Assembly (NCBI RefSeq): GCF_001866645.1
Contig: NZ_MLYP01000040.1
Span: 38,610-102,609 of the forward strand
Length of the DNA stretch: 64,000 bases
Origin: Streptomyces colonosanans
Lineage (GTDB): Bacteria; Actinomycetota; Actinomycetes; Streptomycetales; Streptomycetaceae
Direction of reading: 5' to 3'
Shown: positions 24,728 through 33,258 of the stretch, in pieces
Numbering within the stretch: the stretch's first letter is position 1
Layout of the letters: each line of letters begins with the position of its first letter
The notes under the pieces: model-generated
The model's input: the letters and a program-made list of their open reading frames with translations, nothing else
Database searches by the model: none
What the model was told of the DNA's origin: nothing
Translations under genes and position numbers: made by a program

Positions 24728-25528
24728 TCACTGGGGTCGAGTAGCGATGATGGCCTCGGTGCGTACGAGTTCGTCGAAGCCGCCCTCAGGGCTGAACTCA
24801 GTGAGGGCGCGACGCAGGTCTTCCTCGAAGGCGGCCTTCTTGTCGCCGAACTGGGCGGGACTGCTGTAGCTGTAGGAGAACTGCAAGCCGACCACTTGGT
24901 CCAAGTCGCGGGTGATGACGCGGTCCCAGCGGGCGACCTCGATGTGGGAGAACGGGGATCGGGCGAGCACCTCCTGGTGGCCCTCCTTGGGGTGGGCGTA
25001 GGTGCCGGAGCCAGCACGGCGTTCCCGGCCGAGGTAGCGAGAGCGGACCTCGTCGACGACCTGCAGCCAGGCGGGCGGTTCGATAGCACCGGGGGTGGGA
25101 CCGCCGACCACGACGACGGCCCCGTCAGGGGTGATCAGGTTGTCCAGGGCTGACAGGAGGACGTCACGTTCGGTCCAGTGGAAGGCTTGGCCGAGGGTGA
25201 CGAGGTGGAGCGGGCCGAGATTGAGTTGGTCGAGGTGGTGCGAGTCGCCGAGGCGCCAGGCGATGTTGGTGATGCCGCGTGCAGATGCGAGTTTGCGACC
25301 CTCGTTGAGCATGCCGGGGTCGGGGTCAACGGCGGTGATCTCGCGCACGTGCTCGGACAGAGGGATCGCGATCGCTCCCGTGCCTGTGCCGAGATCGAGG
25401 GCGTTCTGGGTGCAGTCGAGGCCGAGCCAGTCGGCGAGGTGAGTGAAGAGCTGGGGCGGGTAACCGGCCCGGTATTTGGCGTAGTAGGGGGCGGTGGAGG
25501 TGAACAGTTCGTCGGGCTGGTAGCTCAC
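24728..25528 (-). CDS. Class I SAM-dependent methyltransferase
   Basis: This 266-residue protein has the Rossmann SAM site ALDLGTGTGAIAIPL near residues 43-57, the acidic end of strand 2 (ITAVDPDPGML) and LVTLGQAFHWTERD as motif post-II. This set matches trans-aconitate/ubiquinone-type class I methyltransferases. The C-terminal half contains the substrate lid, and the substrate cannot be predicted. Start GTG 25528. It directly follows the integrase relic, so it may be cargo of a former integrative element. Confidence 0.85.
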   Translation of the reverse strand: MSYQPDELFTSTAPYYAKYRAGYPPQLFTHLADWLGLDCTQNALDLGTGTGAIAIPLSEHVREITAVDPDPGMLNEGRKLASARGITNIAWRLGDSHHLDQLNLGPLHLVTLGQAFHWTERDVLLSALDNLITPDGAVVVVGGPTPGAIEPPAWLQVVDEVRSRYLGRERRAGSGTYAHPKEGHQEVLARSPFSHIEVARWDRVITRDLDQVVGLQFSYSYSSPAQFGDKKAAFEEDLRRALTEFSPEGGFDELVRTEAIIATRPQ

Positions 25529-25538
25529 GATGGTTCCT

Positions 25539-25901
25539 TCAGGGCTGGTCGGGTTGTCGTCGGGGCGGGATGGCGGGCATACCGAGACTGACCTGACGGG
25601 TCATGCCGGCGAGCTTGCGTTCGGCTGCGGCGATGCTGATCTCCAGTCCTTCTACCTCGCCGAGCCAGCCGCGTTCGTGGACTTCGTCCAGGCGCTCGCG
25701 GAGATTGACCGGACATCGCGGGCAGGCATGCTCATGAGCGCAAGGGGTTCCGTAACCGCGGCCGCAGGTGCCGAGTTCGACCTTGCGTTTGGCGAAGTGT
25801 TGGTGGAACTCCTCCCATTCTTCCGGCGTGGGGTCGCGGTACTCCTCGCTCGGGCGGAGCTGGCGGCGCCTGGCGAGGAAGGCGCGGTAGTGGCGGAGCA
25901 T
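25539..25901 (-). pseudogene. C-terminal relic of a tyrosine-type integrase
   Basis: The 120 residues read MLRHYRAFLARRRQLRPSEEYRDPT, KRKVELGTCGRGYGTPCAHEHACPRCPVN and LGEVEGLEISIAAAERKLAG. This is the Cys-rich tail found at the C-terminus of large streptomycete tyrosine recombinases, whose full length is several hundred residues. The frame stays open upstream (APLAVYPED) but shows no recombinase core, and the catalytic R-H-R-Y part is absent. The gene has lost its front, probably by recombination or deletion. It marks an old element end next to the methyltransferase gene. Confidence 0.65.
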
Positions 25902-26015
25902 GTCCTCGGGATAGACCGCTAATGGTGCAGTCGTATCGGAACTCTCCGAATAGCAGAGACAGCATGGTGCCCCCTTTGTCGAGACTGAACATCATTCCCC
26001 GGGACTTGACACCTT

Positions 26016-26567
26016 CTACGCCAGCCAATCCGGAGGCGTAAGGTCTGTCAGTCCGGTATCACGCATGATGCGGTCGATGGTCTCGGCCAGAGTGCTATCG
26101 GTCCTAATGACGGTTTCCATAGCATGGGGCAGCAGGTCATGTTCCCGGTACCAGGCGCGTAGCTGCGCCTCGCTGATGTGGGCGAGATCGGGCTTGGTGG
26201 CGTGGCGGGCCAGGGTTTCCTCGAAAGGCATGTCCAGGTAGTAGCCGTGGCTCACGCCACGGTGGTCGGCACGTAGTTGGGCCAGTATGTCGCTGTAGTG
26301 TTCGGCGTAGAGGACGCCCTCAATCACCGTGTGATAGCCCGCATTGAGGGCATAGCGGGCGACGACGTCGATCAGGCCGATGTTCGCCGCCCCGGGCCGG
26401 TCGTTCTCGCATAGAACCGCACAGCGGAGGTTGTCCTGGCTGACCAAGGCCAGTCCGTGCCCGAACCTCTCACGCATGCCGGCCGCGATGCTCGATTTTC
26501 CCGAGCCGCTATTGCCTCGAACGATCACCAGCCGCGTCTCTTCGGCGCCCACCATCACCCGCGTCAC
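26016..26567 (-). CDS. Zeta-toxin-like P-loop kinase, stand-alone paralogue
   Basis: This 183-residue protein has a Walker A GNSGSGKSS near residue 18-26, ALNAGYHTVIEGVLYAEHY and GYYLDMPFEETLARHATKPD with the lid Arg, as in small P-loop kinases related to zeta toxins and chloramphenicol phosphotransferase. It should phosphorylate a small molecule or nucleotide sugar. A close paralogue forms the N-terminal half of the VanX-fusion protein at 47099-48367, with the same DHRGVS and WYRE-DLLP segments. Start GTG 26567, or the ATG four codons later. It follows the long operon after a 130-base gap. No antitoxin gene is obvious beside it. Confidence 0.75.
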   Translation of the reverse strand: MTRVMVGAEETRLVIVRGNSGSGKSSIAAGMRERFGHGLALVSQDNLRCAVLCENDRPGAANIGLIDVVARYALNAGYHTVIEGVLYAEHYSDILAQLRADHRGVSHGYYLDMPFEETLARHATKPDLAHISEAQLRAWYREHDLLPHAMETVIRTDSTLAETIDRIMRDTGLTDLTPPDWLA

Positions 26568-26697
26568 GCTACGCGAGCAGCGATGCCTGTGGATGCCGGC
26601 GACGCCCTACAGGCACGGATACTTTGCATGCGAAGAGGCCCGTGCCGGCTCTGGGCGTTCGAGTGCCGTGGGGGCACTCCTTGGAGGCTCGGCTGGA

Positions 26698-27414
26698 TCA
26701 TGTTCGGAAACACCGAACGTCCACGACGTGCATGCCTGCGGCCTTGGCCGCTTGCACGCCTTCGGTCGAGTCTTCGTAGACCAGGCAGCGGGCGGGTACG
26801 ACGGCGAGGCGGGCCGCGGTGAGGAGGAACAGCCCGGGGTCCGGTTTGCCCCGAGGGGCGTCTTCACCGGTGATGACGTCGGTGAACAGAGGGCGTAGGC
26901 CGGTGGCGTCGAGGCCGGCGTGGACGGCTCGGCGTGCACCGCCCGAGGCGATGGCCAGGGGCAGGTGGCCGTGCAGGGTCTCGGCAAGCTGGACCACCGG
27001 CTGGTATGTCTGCAGGTCGGCGATCTCGTCGAGGATCAGGTCGAGACACTGGGCGGTAACCTCGTCGATCGGCACGTGGGTCCCTGTGGCGGCGGCCAAT
27101 TCGCTGATCAGCTCTGCACCGGAGGTCCCGATCCTGGACGTGTAGAACGACTCGTTCAGCGTGAGACCCCAGCTGGCGCAGGCGCGGGAGAGTCCGCGGA
27201 AGTTGAGGGGATGGCTGTTGACGAGCGTTCCGTCCCAGTCGAAGAGCACCGCGTCGTAGCGGTCCGGGTCCGGAGGATTCCCGTGGTCGCAGGTGCCGGG
27301 TGCCGGGCAGCTGGAGTCGGGGGGTGAAGCGGCGCCGAGCGGGTCGCGTTCGTGTGGTGAGGTGGACGAGTGCTGGTCGGCCGGGGGGTCGATGTGAGGG
27401 TGACGTGCCTGCAT
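26698..27414 (-). CDS. HAD-superfamily hydrolase
   Basis: This 238-residue protein carries HAD motif I VLFDWDGTLV with the nucleophilic Asp, motif II LAIASGG, the Lys/Pro motif ITGEDAPRGKPDPGLFL and motif IV CLVYEDSTEGVQAA. The GKPDP and cap type fit the beta-phosphoglucomutase/phosphatase subgroup. It probably dephosphorylates a sugar or nucleotide intermediate. The first 50 residues are Pro-rich and atypical, so the true start may lie later than ATG 27414. It is the last gene of the operon, 21 bases after the APH-like gene. Confidence 0.82.
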   Translation of the reverse strand: MQARHPHIDPPADQHSSTSPHERDPLGAASPPDSSCPAPGTCDHGNPPDPDRYDAVLFDWDGTLVNSHPLNFRGLSRACASWGLTLNESFYTSRIGTSGAELISELAAATGTHVPIDEVTAQCLDLILDEIADLQTYQPVVQLAETLHGHLPLAIASGGARRAVHAGLDATGLRPLFTDVITGEDAPRGKPDPGLFLLTAARLAVVPARCLVYEDSTEGVQAAKAAGMHVVDVRCFRT

Positions 27415-27435
27415 GGGGGCCTCGCTGTCGCGTCG

Positions 27436-28194
27436 TCAGGTGGTTTTTGTGATCAGGTCTCGTGCGTGGCGCTGGGCAGCTACGTGGTCCGGCGGGGTGG
27501 CGGTGACCGCTGACATGAGACGTCCGAGCAGGTGAACGGAGCGGTAGGCGGCCAAGGTCTCCTCTGAGTGCGGGATGCCGTGGTCGGTAAGGAGTCGGCT
27601 CAGCTGGACCGGATGGACGGCGAAGGCATGAGCGGCCCGGGCGTAGTCGAGGCTCGGATGCCCGTAGATCGCCAGCTCCCAGTCGAGGCCCGCGGTACCG
27701 GCTGGCCCGAACAGGAAGTTCCCGGGTTCCGGATCGTTGTGCAGGAGTCGAGGCGCGTCCGGCTCGGGCGGGGGCGCACTCGCCAGCGCCTCGGCTGTGG
27801 CGGCGGCTTCGTGGAATCCGTGGCGGGTGAGCGCGGCCTGATATGAGACGAGCCGCTCGCGCAGGTAGTCTCCCCAGCCTGCGGCCACCGGGTTGAAGAG
27901 ACGACCGAAGCCGGGGCCGGTGATGTGGTGGACGCGATGGAGGTAGGGGATGACCCGCCTCAGCGCCTCCTCACCACTGCCTGGCGCCGTGCCGTGCAGA
28001 CGTCGCAGGATCAGCAGTCGGCGGCCTCGGACGGAACCGCCCGCGAGTACGGACGGGGCTCGTATGCCGGCCTCGGAAAGCCTCTGCAGAGCTGCCTTCT
28101 CGGTGTGCGCGCGCCAGGGTTCGCGGTAGATCTTGGCCACGGCGCCGGGCAGGCGGAGAAGCCGGTTGCTCGGGGGAATCACTGTGGCGCTCAT
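27436..28194 (-). CDS. APH-fold small-molecule kinase
   Basis: From ATG 28194 the protein has 252 residues. The kinase loop RLLHNDPEPGNFLF corresponds to the Brenner motif HxDxxxxN, here with Asn replacing the first catalytic Asp position (HNDPEPGN). GLDWELAIYGHPSLDYA supplies the metal-binding DxE/D. The P-loop side (LPGAVAKIYREP) is short. It should transfer phosphate from ATP to an alcohol, as aminoglycoside and choline kinases do, but the substrate is unknown. It overlaps the HPrK-like gene by ATGA. It is one of three APH-type proteins in the window. Confidence 0.75.
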   Translation of the reverse strand: MSATVIPPSNRLLRLPGAVAKIYREPWRAHTEKAALQRLSEAGIRAPSVLAGGSVRGRRLLILRRLHGTAPGSGEEALRRVIPYLHRVHHITGPGFGRLFNPVAAGWGDYLRERLVSYQAALTRHGFHEAAATAEALASAPPPEPDAPRLLHNDPEPGNFLFGPAGTAGLDWELAIYGHPSLDYARAAHAFAVHPVQLSRLLTDHGIPHSEETLAAYRSVHLLGRLMSAVTATPPDHVAAQRHARDLITKTT

Positions 28195-29417
28195 CGGCTT
28201 GAAGCGGGGCTGCTGAAGGCCGCGCGCACGGTTTCGGTGACGGCGGTGTACGGGGTACGGGTGCCAAAGCGCAGGCTGACAGCCGGCCGGTCGGCGAGGG
28301 CGTCGACAACGCGGGATCCCTTGCGCGCAAGGTCGTCGGGGCTGCTCGTCCGGATGCCGAGCCAGTCGCTGACGTAGATGTTGTCGCCCGGCGACATGCA
28401 CTGAGCGCCCAGCAGCTCCCGGGCCGACTCGGGGTGCATCGCCTGCAGATGTAGATCCTGGGAGCCCTGGATGACCTGCGGGAAGACGACGAGATCCACG
28501 GTTAAGGTCGTGGCCAATGGAGTGCCGGTGCGCTCATGCCATTCGGAGGGGAGGATGTGTAGTTTGTTGGAGCCGCGGAAGTTCTGCCAGTCGGTGTTCA
28601 TCGTGGACTGGGGGCGCGTGAGGTCCCACTGCTCGGCGCTCGCGTATCCGAGTGCTTGCAGGGTGCCGCCGTTGAGCCGGATCGGGCCGGGCATGGCGAC
28701 AGCCTGCGGAGCCGCGCCTGGGGAAGCGGTGATCAAGGTGCGGTCGTTGGAAAGGAAGGCGCCCTTCGCGGTCGCGGCCAGCGCGAGCGCGAGCGTGGAC
28801 TTGCCGGCGCCGGAGTCGCCGACGACCAGGATGCCGCGGCCGTCCATAGTGGCGGCCGAGGCGTGCAGGCACACCCAGCCGTCGTCCTCGGCTCGCCGGT
28901 AGCCGATCTCCCGCAGATGCCGGGCGGCGTTCATCGTGGCGTCGGTGTCGTCGCAGGTGATGACGGTGAAGCTGCCGGGGTGGCGGACGATGAGCTGCGG
29001 CGCGATCCCGGCATCGGGATCGGTCAGGAGTACCGGGCCGCCGGGCATCTGGTGCCATGTTGCCGGGGCACCGACGTGCATCAGTGCAGGGCGTAGTGCT
29101 CCGGTGCCCCGTGAACGGACACGCTCGGCAACGGCCGAGACGTGAGCACGGGACAGGGCGAGACAGCGCATCGTCGCGGTGACGCCGGTGGCTGCGGCGT
29201 TGGGGCGTACGACGCTCCACAGGTTGCTGGGCGGCGTGAACAGGCGCTGTACGTAGGTCGTTGCGGTGCTGGTAGATGCGAGCACCTCGATCGTGAGACC
29301 GCTGAGCTGGACGGTGATCTTCTCGGTGCACCACGTATCGAGGGAGGCCGCATTGGTGTCGCCGGCGAGGAAGGCGTCGAGCACGGGTATGACCTGATCA
29401 GCGGCAGGCATCGGCAT
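28191..29417 (-). CDS. HPr-kinase-like P-loop protein
   Basis: This 408-residue protein has Walker A GDSGAGKST at 200-208, preceded by HASAATMDGRGILVV, as in the C-terminal domain of HPr kinase/phosphorylase and its relatives in RiPP clusters. SNDRTLI then follows. The N-terminal 180 residues have no family I recognise. HPrK-like proteins in lasso-peptide clusters phosphorylate peptide side chains, so a protein or peptide Ser kinase role is possible. It overlaps the upstream gene by 20 bases and the downstream gene by ATGA. No precursor peptide is obvious nearby. Confidence 0.65.
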   Translation of the reverse strand: MPMPAADQVIPVLDAFLAGDTNAASLDTWCTEKITVQLSGLTIEVLASTSTATTYVQRLFTPPSNLWSVVRPNAAATGVTATMRCLALSRAHVSAVAERVRSRGTGALRPALMHVGAPATWHQMPGGPVLLTDPDAGIAPQLIVRHPGSFTVITCDDTDATMNAARHLREIGYRRAEDDGWVCLHASAATMDGRGILVVGDSGAGKSTLALALAATAKGAFLSNDRTLITASPGAAPQAVAMPGPIRLNGGTLQALGYASAEQWDLTRPQSTMNTDWQNFRGSNKLHILPSEWHERTGTPLATTLTVDLVVFPQVIQGSQDLHLQAMHPESARELLGAQCMSPGDNIYVSDWLGIRTSSPDDLARKGSRVVDALADRPAVSLRFGTRTPYTAVTETVRAAFSSPASSR

Positions 29418-30438
29418 CTCCGGCTGCGAGGAAGTGTTCGATCTTGCTCTGGCCGTTGCGGGCGTGCGGAATGTGGTGAGCCGTCAGGACGGCGGCGACG
29501 GTATCGGCGGTCTCGGCCACGGATTGTCGTATCTGGGAGGCGGTCGCGGTGACGGGGACGGCGGTGAAGCAGGCCCCGTACTCGATCTCGACCTGCTGCA
29601 GGGTGCCGGGGTGCGGAGCGAGGGTGGTGGTGTCGACGGTGACGGTGGACCAGTGGCCGTCCGTGTCGGCGGGTGAGGGCAGGTCCCAGGTGGCGCGCTG
29701 GAGCAGGCCGGCATGAATGAGGCGTGGGTGACCGAGGACTTCTGCCACCTGGGCCAGGGCCTCGTCACGGGTGGCGGCGGGGCTGATGGTTTTGTGGAGC
29801 CGGCCGTCCTTGAGGACTTTGGCCTTGGCCCACCAGGTTCCGTCGGAACGGGGTGTGAGGGCGGCGTATTCGCGCCGTCCGGTACCGGGCGGCAGATAGA
29901 TGTCCGAGCGCAGGACCCGCCGGTGGATGGTGGGGCCGCAGACCGGCACACCGGTAGCGGGCAGGTGATCGCGCAGCAGGCGGGCGACCGCGGCGGGATT
30001 GGCCGGGACGGTGAGGGTGATCTTCTCCTCGGCCTCCGGGCCCTGTCCGGAGCGCTGCCCGGGGCGGGGCAGTGGGAAGTTCACCGCAGCACGCTCATCT
30101 GCGATGAGGCGGGCCCACGCCGTGAGATCTCCGGACGCGTCGGCGGCCACGGTGGTGCGGTGGAAGGCTGCCAGGACGACGGCGTCTGGACGCCATCCCA
30201 CGGTGATGAAGAAGACGGCCTCACCTGTGGATTCGTCGACATGGCAGGCCCATAAGGGGACGCGGACCACCCCGGGGACGGCCCCCTTCGGCCGGCCGCC
30301 GCCTGGCCCGTGCCACCGCTGACGGCGCAGGGTCGGCCCGTCAAGTACGAGAGCGGGTCCGGACACGGGGACGCTGAGATGAGCGAAGACGACGCCGGGG
30401 TCGGTCGGCGCATCGGTGGTGGCCGCGACGAGAAGCAC
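29398..30438 (-). CDS. Unknown protein with possible CYTH-like C-terminal region
   Basis: From GTG 30438, with GAAGGGA upstream, the protein has 346 residues. No family is certain. The N-terminal part has FAHLSVPVSGPALVLDG and VVLAAFHRTTV. The C-terminal 180 residues contain EYAALTPRSDGTWWAKAKVL and VEIEYGACFTAVP, and end HARNGQSKIEHFLA. Alternating charged strands and a closing SK-E element recall CYTH/triphosphate tunnel enzymes, but the fit is weak. It lies between a methyltransferase and the HPrK-like gene in the same operon and is probably specific to this pathway. Confidence 0.6.
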   Translation of the reverse strand: MLLVAATTDAPTDPGVVFAHLSVPVSGPALVLDGPTLRRQRWHGPGGGRPKGAVPGVVRVPLWACHVDESTGEAVFFITVGWRPDAVVLAAFHRTTVAADASGDLTAWARLIADERAAVNFPLPRPGQRSGQGPEAEEKITLTVPANPAAVARLLRDHLPATGVPVCGPTIHRRVLRSDIYLPPGTGRREYAALTPRSDGTWWAKAKVLKDGRLHKTISPAATRDEALAQVAEVLGHPRLIHAGLLQRATWDLPSPADTDGHWSTVTVDTTTLAPHPGTLQQVEIEYGACFTAVPVTATASQIRQSVAETADTVAAVLTAHHIPHARNGQSKIEHFLAAGDADACR

Positions 30439-30459
30439 GAGTGGTCCCTTCGGAATGGG

Positions 30460-31104
30460 CTACGGCCGGGTGAGGATCGCGCGCCATACCGAGCGCTGCC
30501 CCGGGTCTCCCGGGCGGAGGTACTGCACGGCTTCCCCGCTCGGGACGAGTCCTGCGGCATGGACGAAGCAGAGCAGGTCCTCGGGGGAAAGGAGCGTCAT
30601 GTGCTGGCCGTTCGGCAGCGCGTACTGGTCCTCGCCGCGGGGAGTGAGGCACGGGTCGAGGTGATGGGCGGTGAAGAGGTTCAGCGACAGCGTTCCGCCG
30701 GGGAGAAGGACCCGGTGCAGCTCGCGCAGCGCCGTGGCGAGAGCGTCACGGTGGTGGAGGTTGTGCAGGACGCCGTGGCACACGACGAGGGACACCCGCC
30801 GGTCGTCCAGAGGGAGGCGGGTGACGTCGGCTTCGACGAAGGCGGTCCGGGGTCCGGCGTGGCGGCGGGCCTGGTGCAGCATGCCGGGGTGCAGGTCGAT
30901 CGCGAGGACCCGGTAGCCCGCGGCAGCCAGAGCGGGCACGTTCCGGCCGGCACCGCAGCCCACGTCGAGCGCGAGGGCGGCGTCGGGCACCGGGGCGGTG
31001 AGCAGATCCACGAGGTAGGGCGGCGTGGGCAGCTTGGCGAAAGCAGCGGCCGTGGCGCGGTCGTTCCAGTAGGCGCCGGTGGGCGCTGGTCCAGTGTGGG
31101 TCAC
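30460..31104 (-). CDS. Class I SAM-dependent methyltransferase
   Basis: From GTG 31104 the protein has 214 residues. The SAM motif is LALDVGCGAGRNVPALAAAG, then VLAIDLHPGMLHQAR, VEADVTRLPLDDRRVSLVVCHGVLHNL and ELHRVLLPGGTLSLNLF. These are the four class I motifs in order. The substrate is unknown. Its start overlaps the GHMP kinase stop by GTGA, and the next gene begins 21 bases after its stop, so it is made together with both. Confidence 0.85.
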   Translation of the reverse strand: MTHTGPAPTGAYWNDRATAAAFAKLPTPPYLVDLLTAPVPDAALALDVGCGAGRNVPALAAAGYRVLAIDLHPGMLHQARRHAGPRTAFVEADVTRLPLDDRRVSLVVCHGVLHNLHHRDALATALRELHRVLLPGGTLSLNLFTAHHLDPCLTPRGEDQYALPNGQHMTLLSPEDLLCFVHAAGLVPSGEAVQYLRPGDPGQRSVWRAILTRP

Positions 31105-32207
31105 TGTTCCTCCTGGCCGTGGAGGGTGTAGCCGCTGTTCCAGGACCGGCAGCGCACGGTCCGCAGTCCCGCGTCGGCGAACGCCTGCTCGCACCGTTCG
31201 GGCGTGCGGGTGAGGGCGGCGAAGGTGGGACCGACGGAGGACAGGGTGAGGACCTCGGCGAGGTGCTCGGTGAAGATGTGCTCGACCTTCTCGCCGGTGG
31301 CCAGCAACTCCGGATGGGAGAAGGCGCAGTTGGCGAGGCTTCCCATCCGGAAGCGATAGTCGAACAGCAGGCTGCCGAGCGGACCGAGGTCCCCGTCGAG
31401 CAGGGCGGGCCAGGCGTCGTGCAGGAGCCGGTAGGCGATCTCGGGGCCGTACGTGCGGCCGGTGGTGGTGAAGGCGTCGAAGTGGCGGGCCTCGGCGGCG
31501 AGGCTGTCGCGGGCGTCCCAGATCACCGGGTCGTGGGGCATGCCGAGCACGATGCGCATGTCCTCGGGCAGGGCAGCCTGCAGCAGCGGCACGTGCGCAC
31601 CGGCGATCACCTGGACCGCGCCCGGTATAAGCCCGGCCGCCGCGGATCCGCCAAGACACTGGACCGGCAGAAGGTGACCGTCGTCGTGGTCGATCTCCTC
31701 ACCGTGGTTGAGTGCCAGGAACTTGACGAGCCGACGGGCGGGGACGGGACGTCCGTAGAGCTCGTTGACAGCCGCGGCCACGGCGGCGATCTGCCCGCTG
31801 CTCGAGCCGAGTCCGAGGTGCGCGGGCAGATCCGGGGCGCTCACCCGTACCCGCAGCCGCTCTCGGGTGCCGAGCGCCGCACGCATCAGCAGCGCGGCGT
31901 GCCGGGCAAGGACCGGGTGGTCACAGTCGGCGGTGGTCTGGACGGTGGGTCCGTCGCCGACGATCTCGACCTCGACGCGGCGCATGAGGTCGCAGGCGAA
32001 GAGGAGTTCGCCCGCTAGGTAGGCGCCCTGACTGGGAACGATCTTGCTGGAGTCCAGGGCCATGGCGTTGATGCGGCTGGGGTAGTCCAGGCGTACGTGA
32101 TCCGCAACCGGTTGTGGCGGGTTGCTGGGCCTGGGGTCGAGTGTGAGCGGGGAGCGTGGGGCGCCGAGCGGGAAGGGCGGAAAGTCGCTGTCGATGGAGG
32201 CGCTCAT
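31101..32207 (-). CDS. GHMP-superfamily kinase or synthase
   Basis: This 368-residue protein has the GHMP ATP loop PAHLGLGSSSG at 128-138, an N-terminal SRINAMALDSSKIVP and a late glycine motif TLSSVGPTFAAL. The family includes mevalonate, homoserine, galactose and heptose kinases and beta-RFAP synthase, which forms a C-C bond between PRPP and an aromatic acid. The length and the long middle segment fit the beta-RFAP synthase/sugar kinase branch best. It would act on a small hydroxylated substrate. It is coupled on both sides by overlapping stop/start codons. Confidence 0.75.
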   Translation of the reverse strand: MSASIDSDFPPFPLGAPRSPLTLDPRPSNPPQPVADHVRLDYPSRINAMALDSSKIVPSQGAYLAGELLFACDLMRRVEVEIVGDGPTVQTTADCDHPVLARHAALLMRAALGTRERLRVRVSAPDLPAHLGLGSSSGQIAAVAAAVNELYGRPVPARRLVKFLALNHGEEIDHDDGHLLPVQCLGGSAAAGLIPGAVQVIAGAHVPLLQAALPEDMRIVLGMPHDPVIWDARDSLAAEARHFDAFTTTGRTYGPEIAYRLLHDAWPALLDGDLGPLGSLLFDYRFRMGSLANCAFSHPELLATGEKVEHIFTEHLAEVLTLSSVGPTFAALTRTPERCEQAFADAGLRTVRCRSWNSGYTLHGQEEQ

Positions 32208-33223
32208 AGGGGACTCCCGGGGCTGAGAAGGGCGCGGGCACTTTCGGTGACCTCTAGGAGGCGGTCGAGGGCGCTGGTGGTGTAGCCGCCGCTGCCGAGG
32301 GCCCCGTTTTCCCGGACGGCCATGTTGTCCCGTGCGAGTTGGCGGTGGGGCAGTCGAAAGCGCAGCAGGTCATCGATGAGCAGGGCGACGGCCGGCCGCA
32401 GGTGCGGGCGGTTGCGGGCGAGGCGGGCAAGGCCCGGGGTCCGGCGGGCTGCGTCGACCATGGCACGGTGGTGCGGCGGCAGGTAAAGGACGTTGTCGGT
32501 GAGGTACTGCTCGTACCAGGCGGCGAGGTTGCCGGTGGCGGCCTGGCTGAGGATCATCACGTCGAGGACGAGCAGGGGCATCTGGGCACCGCCCGGCGCG
32601 TAGTAGGTGGTCCCGTCGATGTCCAGGGGCGGGTAGTACGGACGCAGGAGACCGGTGAAGTACTCCGGTGTCAGCGTGCGTTTGACCGTCAGCAGATGTG
32701 CAGCGAAGGCTCGCAGCCGCTCGTGGACGGTCGCGGCGAGGCCGTCGGCCGCTTCCTGGTTGGCCGCCTCGGGCATGCCCGCGCAGTGCCGGATCGCGTC
32801 GTCGAGGGCGTGGCTGGCGTCGGTGACCTCGTCGATGAAGACGTGCTCGCCTGGGGTGTCGGTGAAGGAGCGCCTTCGGGGACCACGGGGGTTGCGGGTC
32901 GTGTAGGAGTACACGGTCTCCCGGGGGACCTCGTCGGCTGTGGCGCCCAGGTGGAGCATGGCCGTTTCGACGGCAGGCGGCGGGACCTGGCAGGAGGTGT
33001 GGCGGGCGAGGGAGGCGGTGATCATGCCCAGGTCCCGTAACGCCGCCCGGGCGGGGGCGACGTCACGGATCGAGACGGCGTGCCGGGAGAGGCGCTCGGC
33101 TCGGGTGTGCAGCCACCTGGTGTCGGCCGCGATGTTGGCCTGGGGCAAGGCCCTCATCACCGCGTCGGCGCCGAGCGGGTCGAGCGTGGCCGTGATCGAG
33201 TCGAGGTCGTGTGTGAGCGTCAT
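32204..33223 (-). CDS. PrnB-like (DUF1864) haem protein
   Basis: From ATG 33223, after GAGAGGA, the protein has 339 residues. The region EYFTGLLRPYYPPLDIDGTT, YYAPGGAQMPLLVLDVMI matches monodechloroaminopyrrolnitrin synthase PrnB and related DUF1864 proteins, which share the indoleamine/tryptophan 2,3-dioxygenase fold. The conserved PHRQLARDN near residue 300 provides a candidate haem-binding His. PrnB rearranges 7-chlorotryptophan, and other relatives are found in varied clusters. An indole or aromatic amino acid substrate is thus possible. The family call is moderate to good and the reaction is open. Confidence 0.72.
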   Translation of the reverse strand: MTLTHDLDSITATLDPLGADAVMRALPQANIAADTRWLHTRAERLSRHAVSIRDVAPARAALRDLGMITASLARHTSCQVPPPAVETAMLHLGATADEVPRETVYSYTTRNPRGPRRRSFTDTPGEHVFIDEVTDASHALDDAIRHCAGMPEAANQEAADGLAATVHERLRAFAAHLLTVKRTLTPEYFTGLLRPYYPPLDIDGTTYYAPGGAQMPLLVLDVMILSQAATGNLAAWYEQYLTDNVLYLPPHHRAMVDAARRTPGLARLARNRPHLRPAVALLIDDLLRFRLPHRQLARDNMAVRENGALGSGGYTTSALDRLLEVTESARALLSPGSPL

Positions 33224-33258
33224 AAGTCCTCTCCCGGCTCCCGGCGTCCCGGGCGCGG

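Noticed and set aside
26016..26567. Kinase considered as a zeta-type toxin of a toxin-antitoxin pair
   Set aside because: No small antitoxin gene adjoins it, and the paralogue fused to a dipeptidase argues for an enzymatic role.
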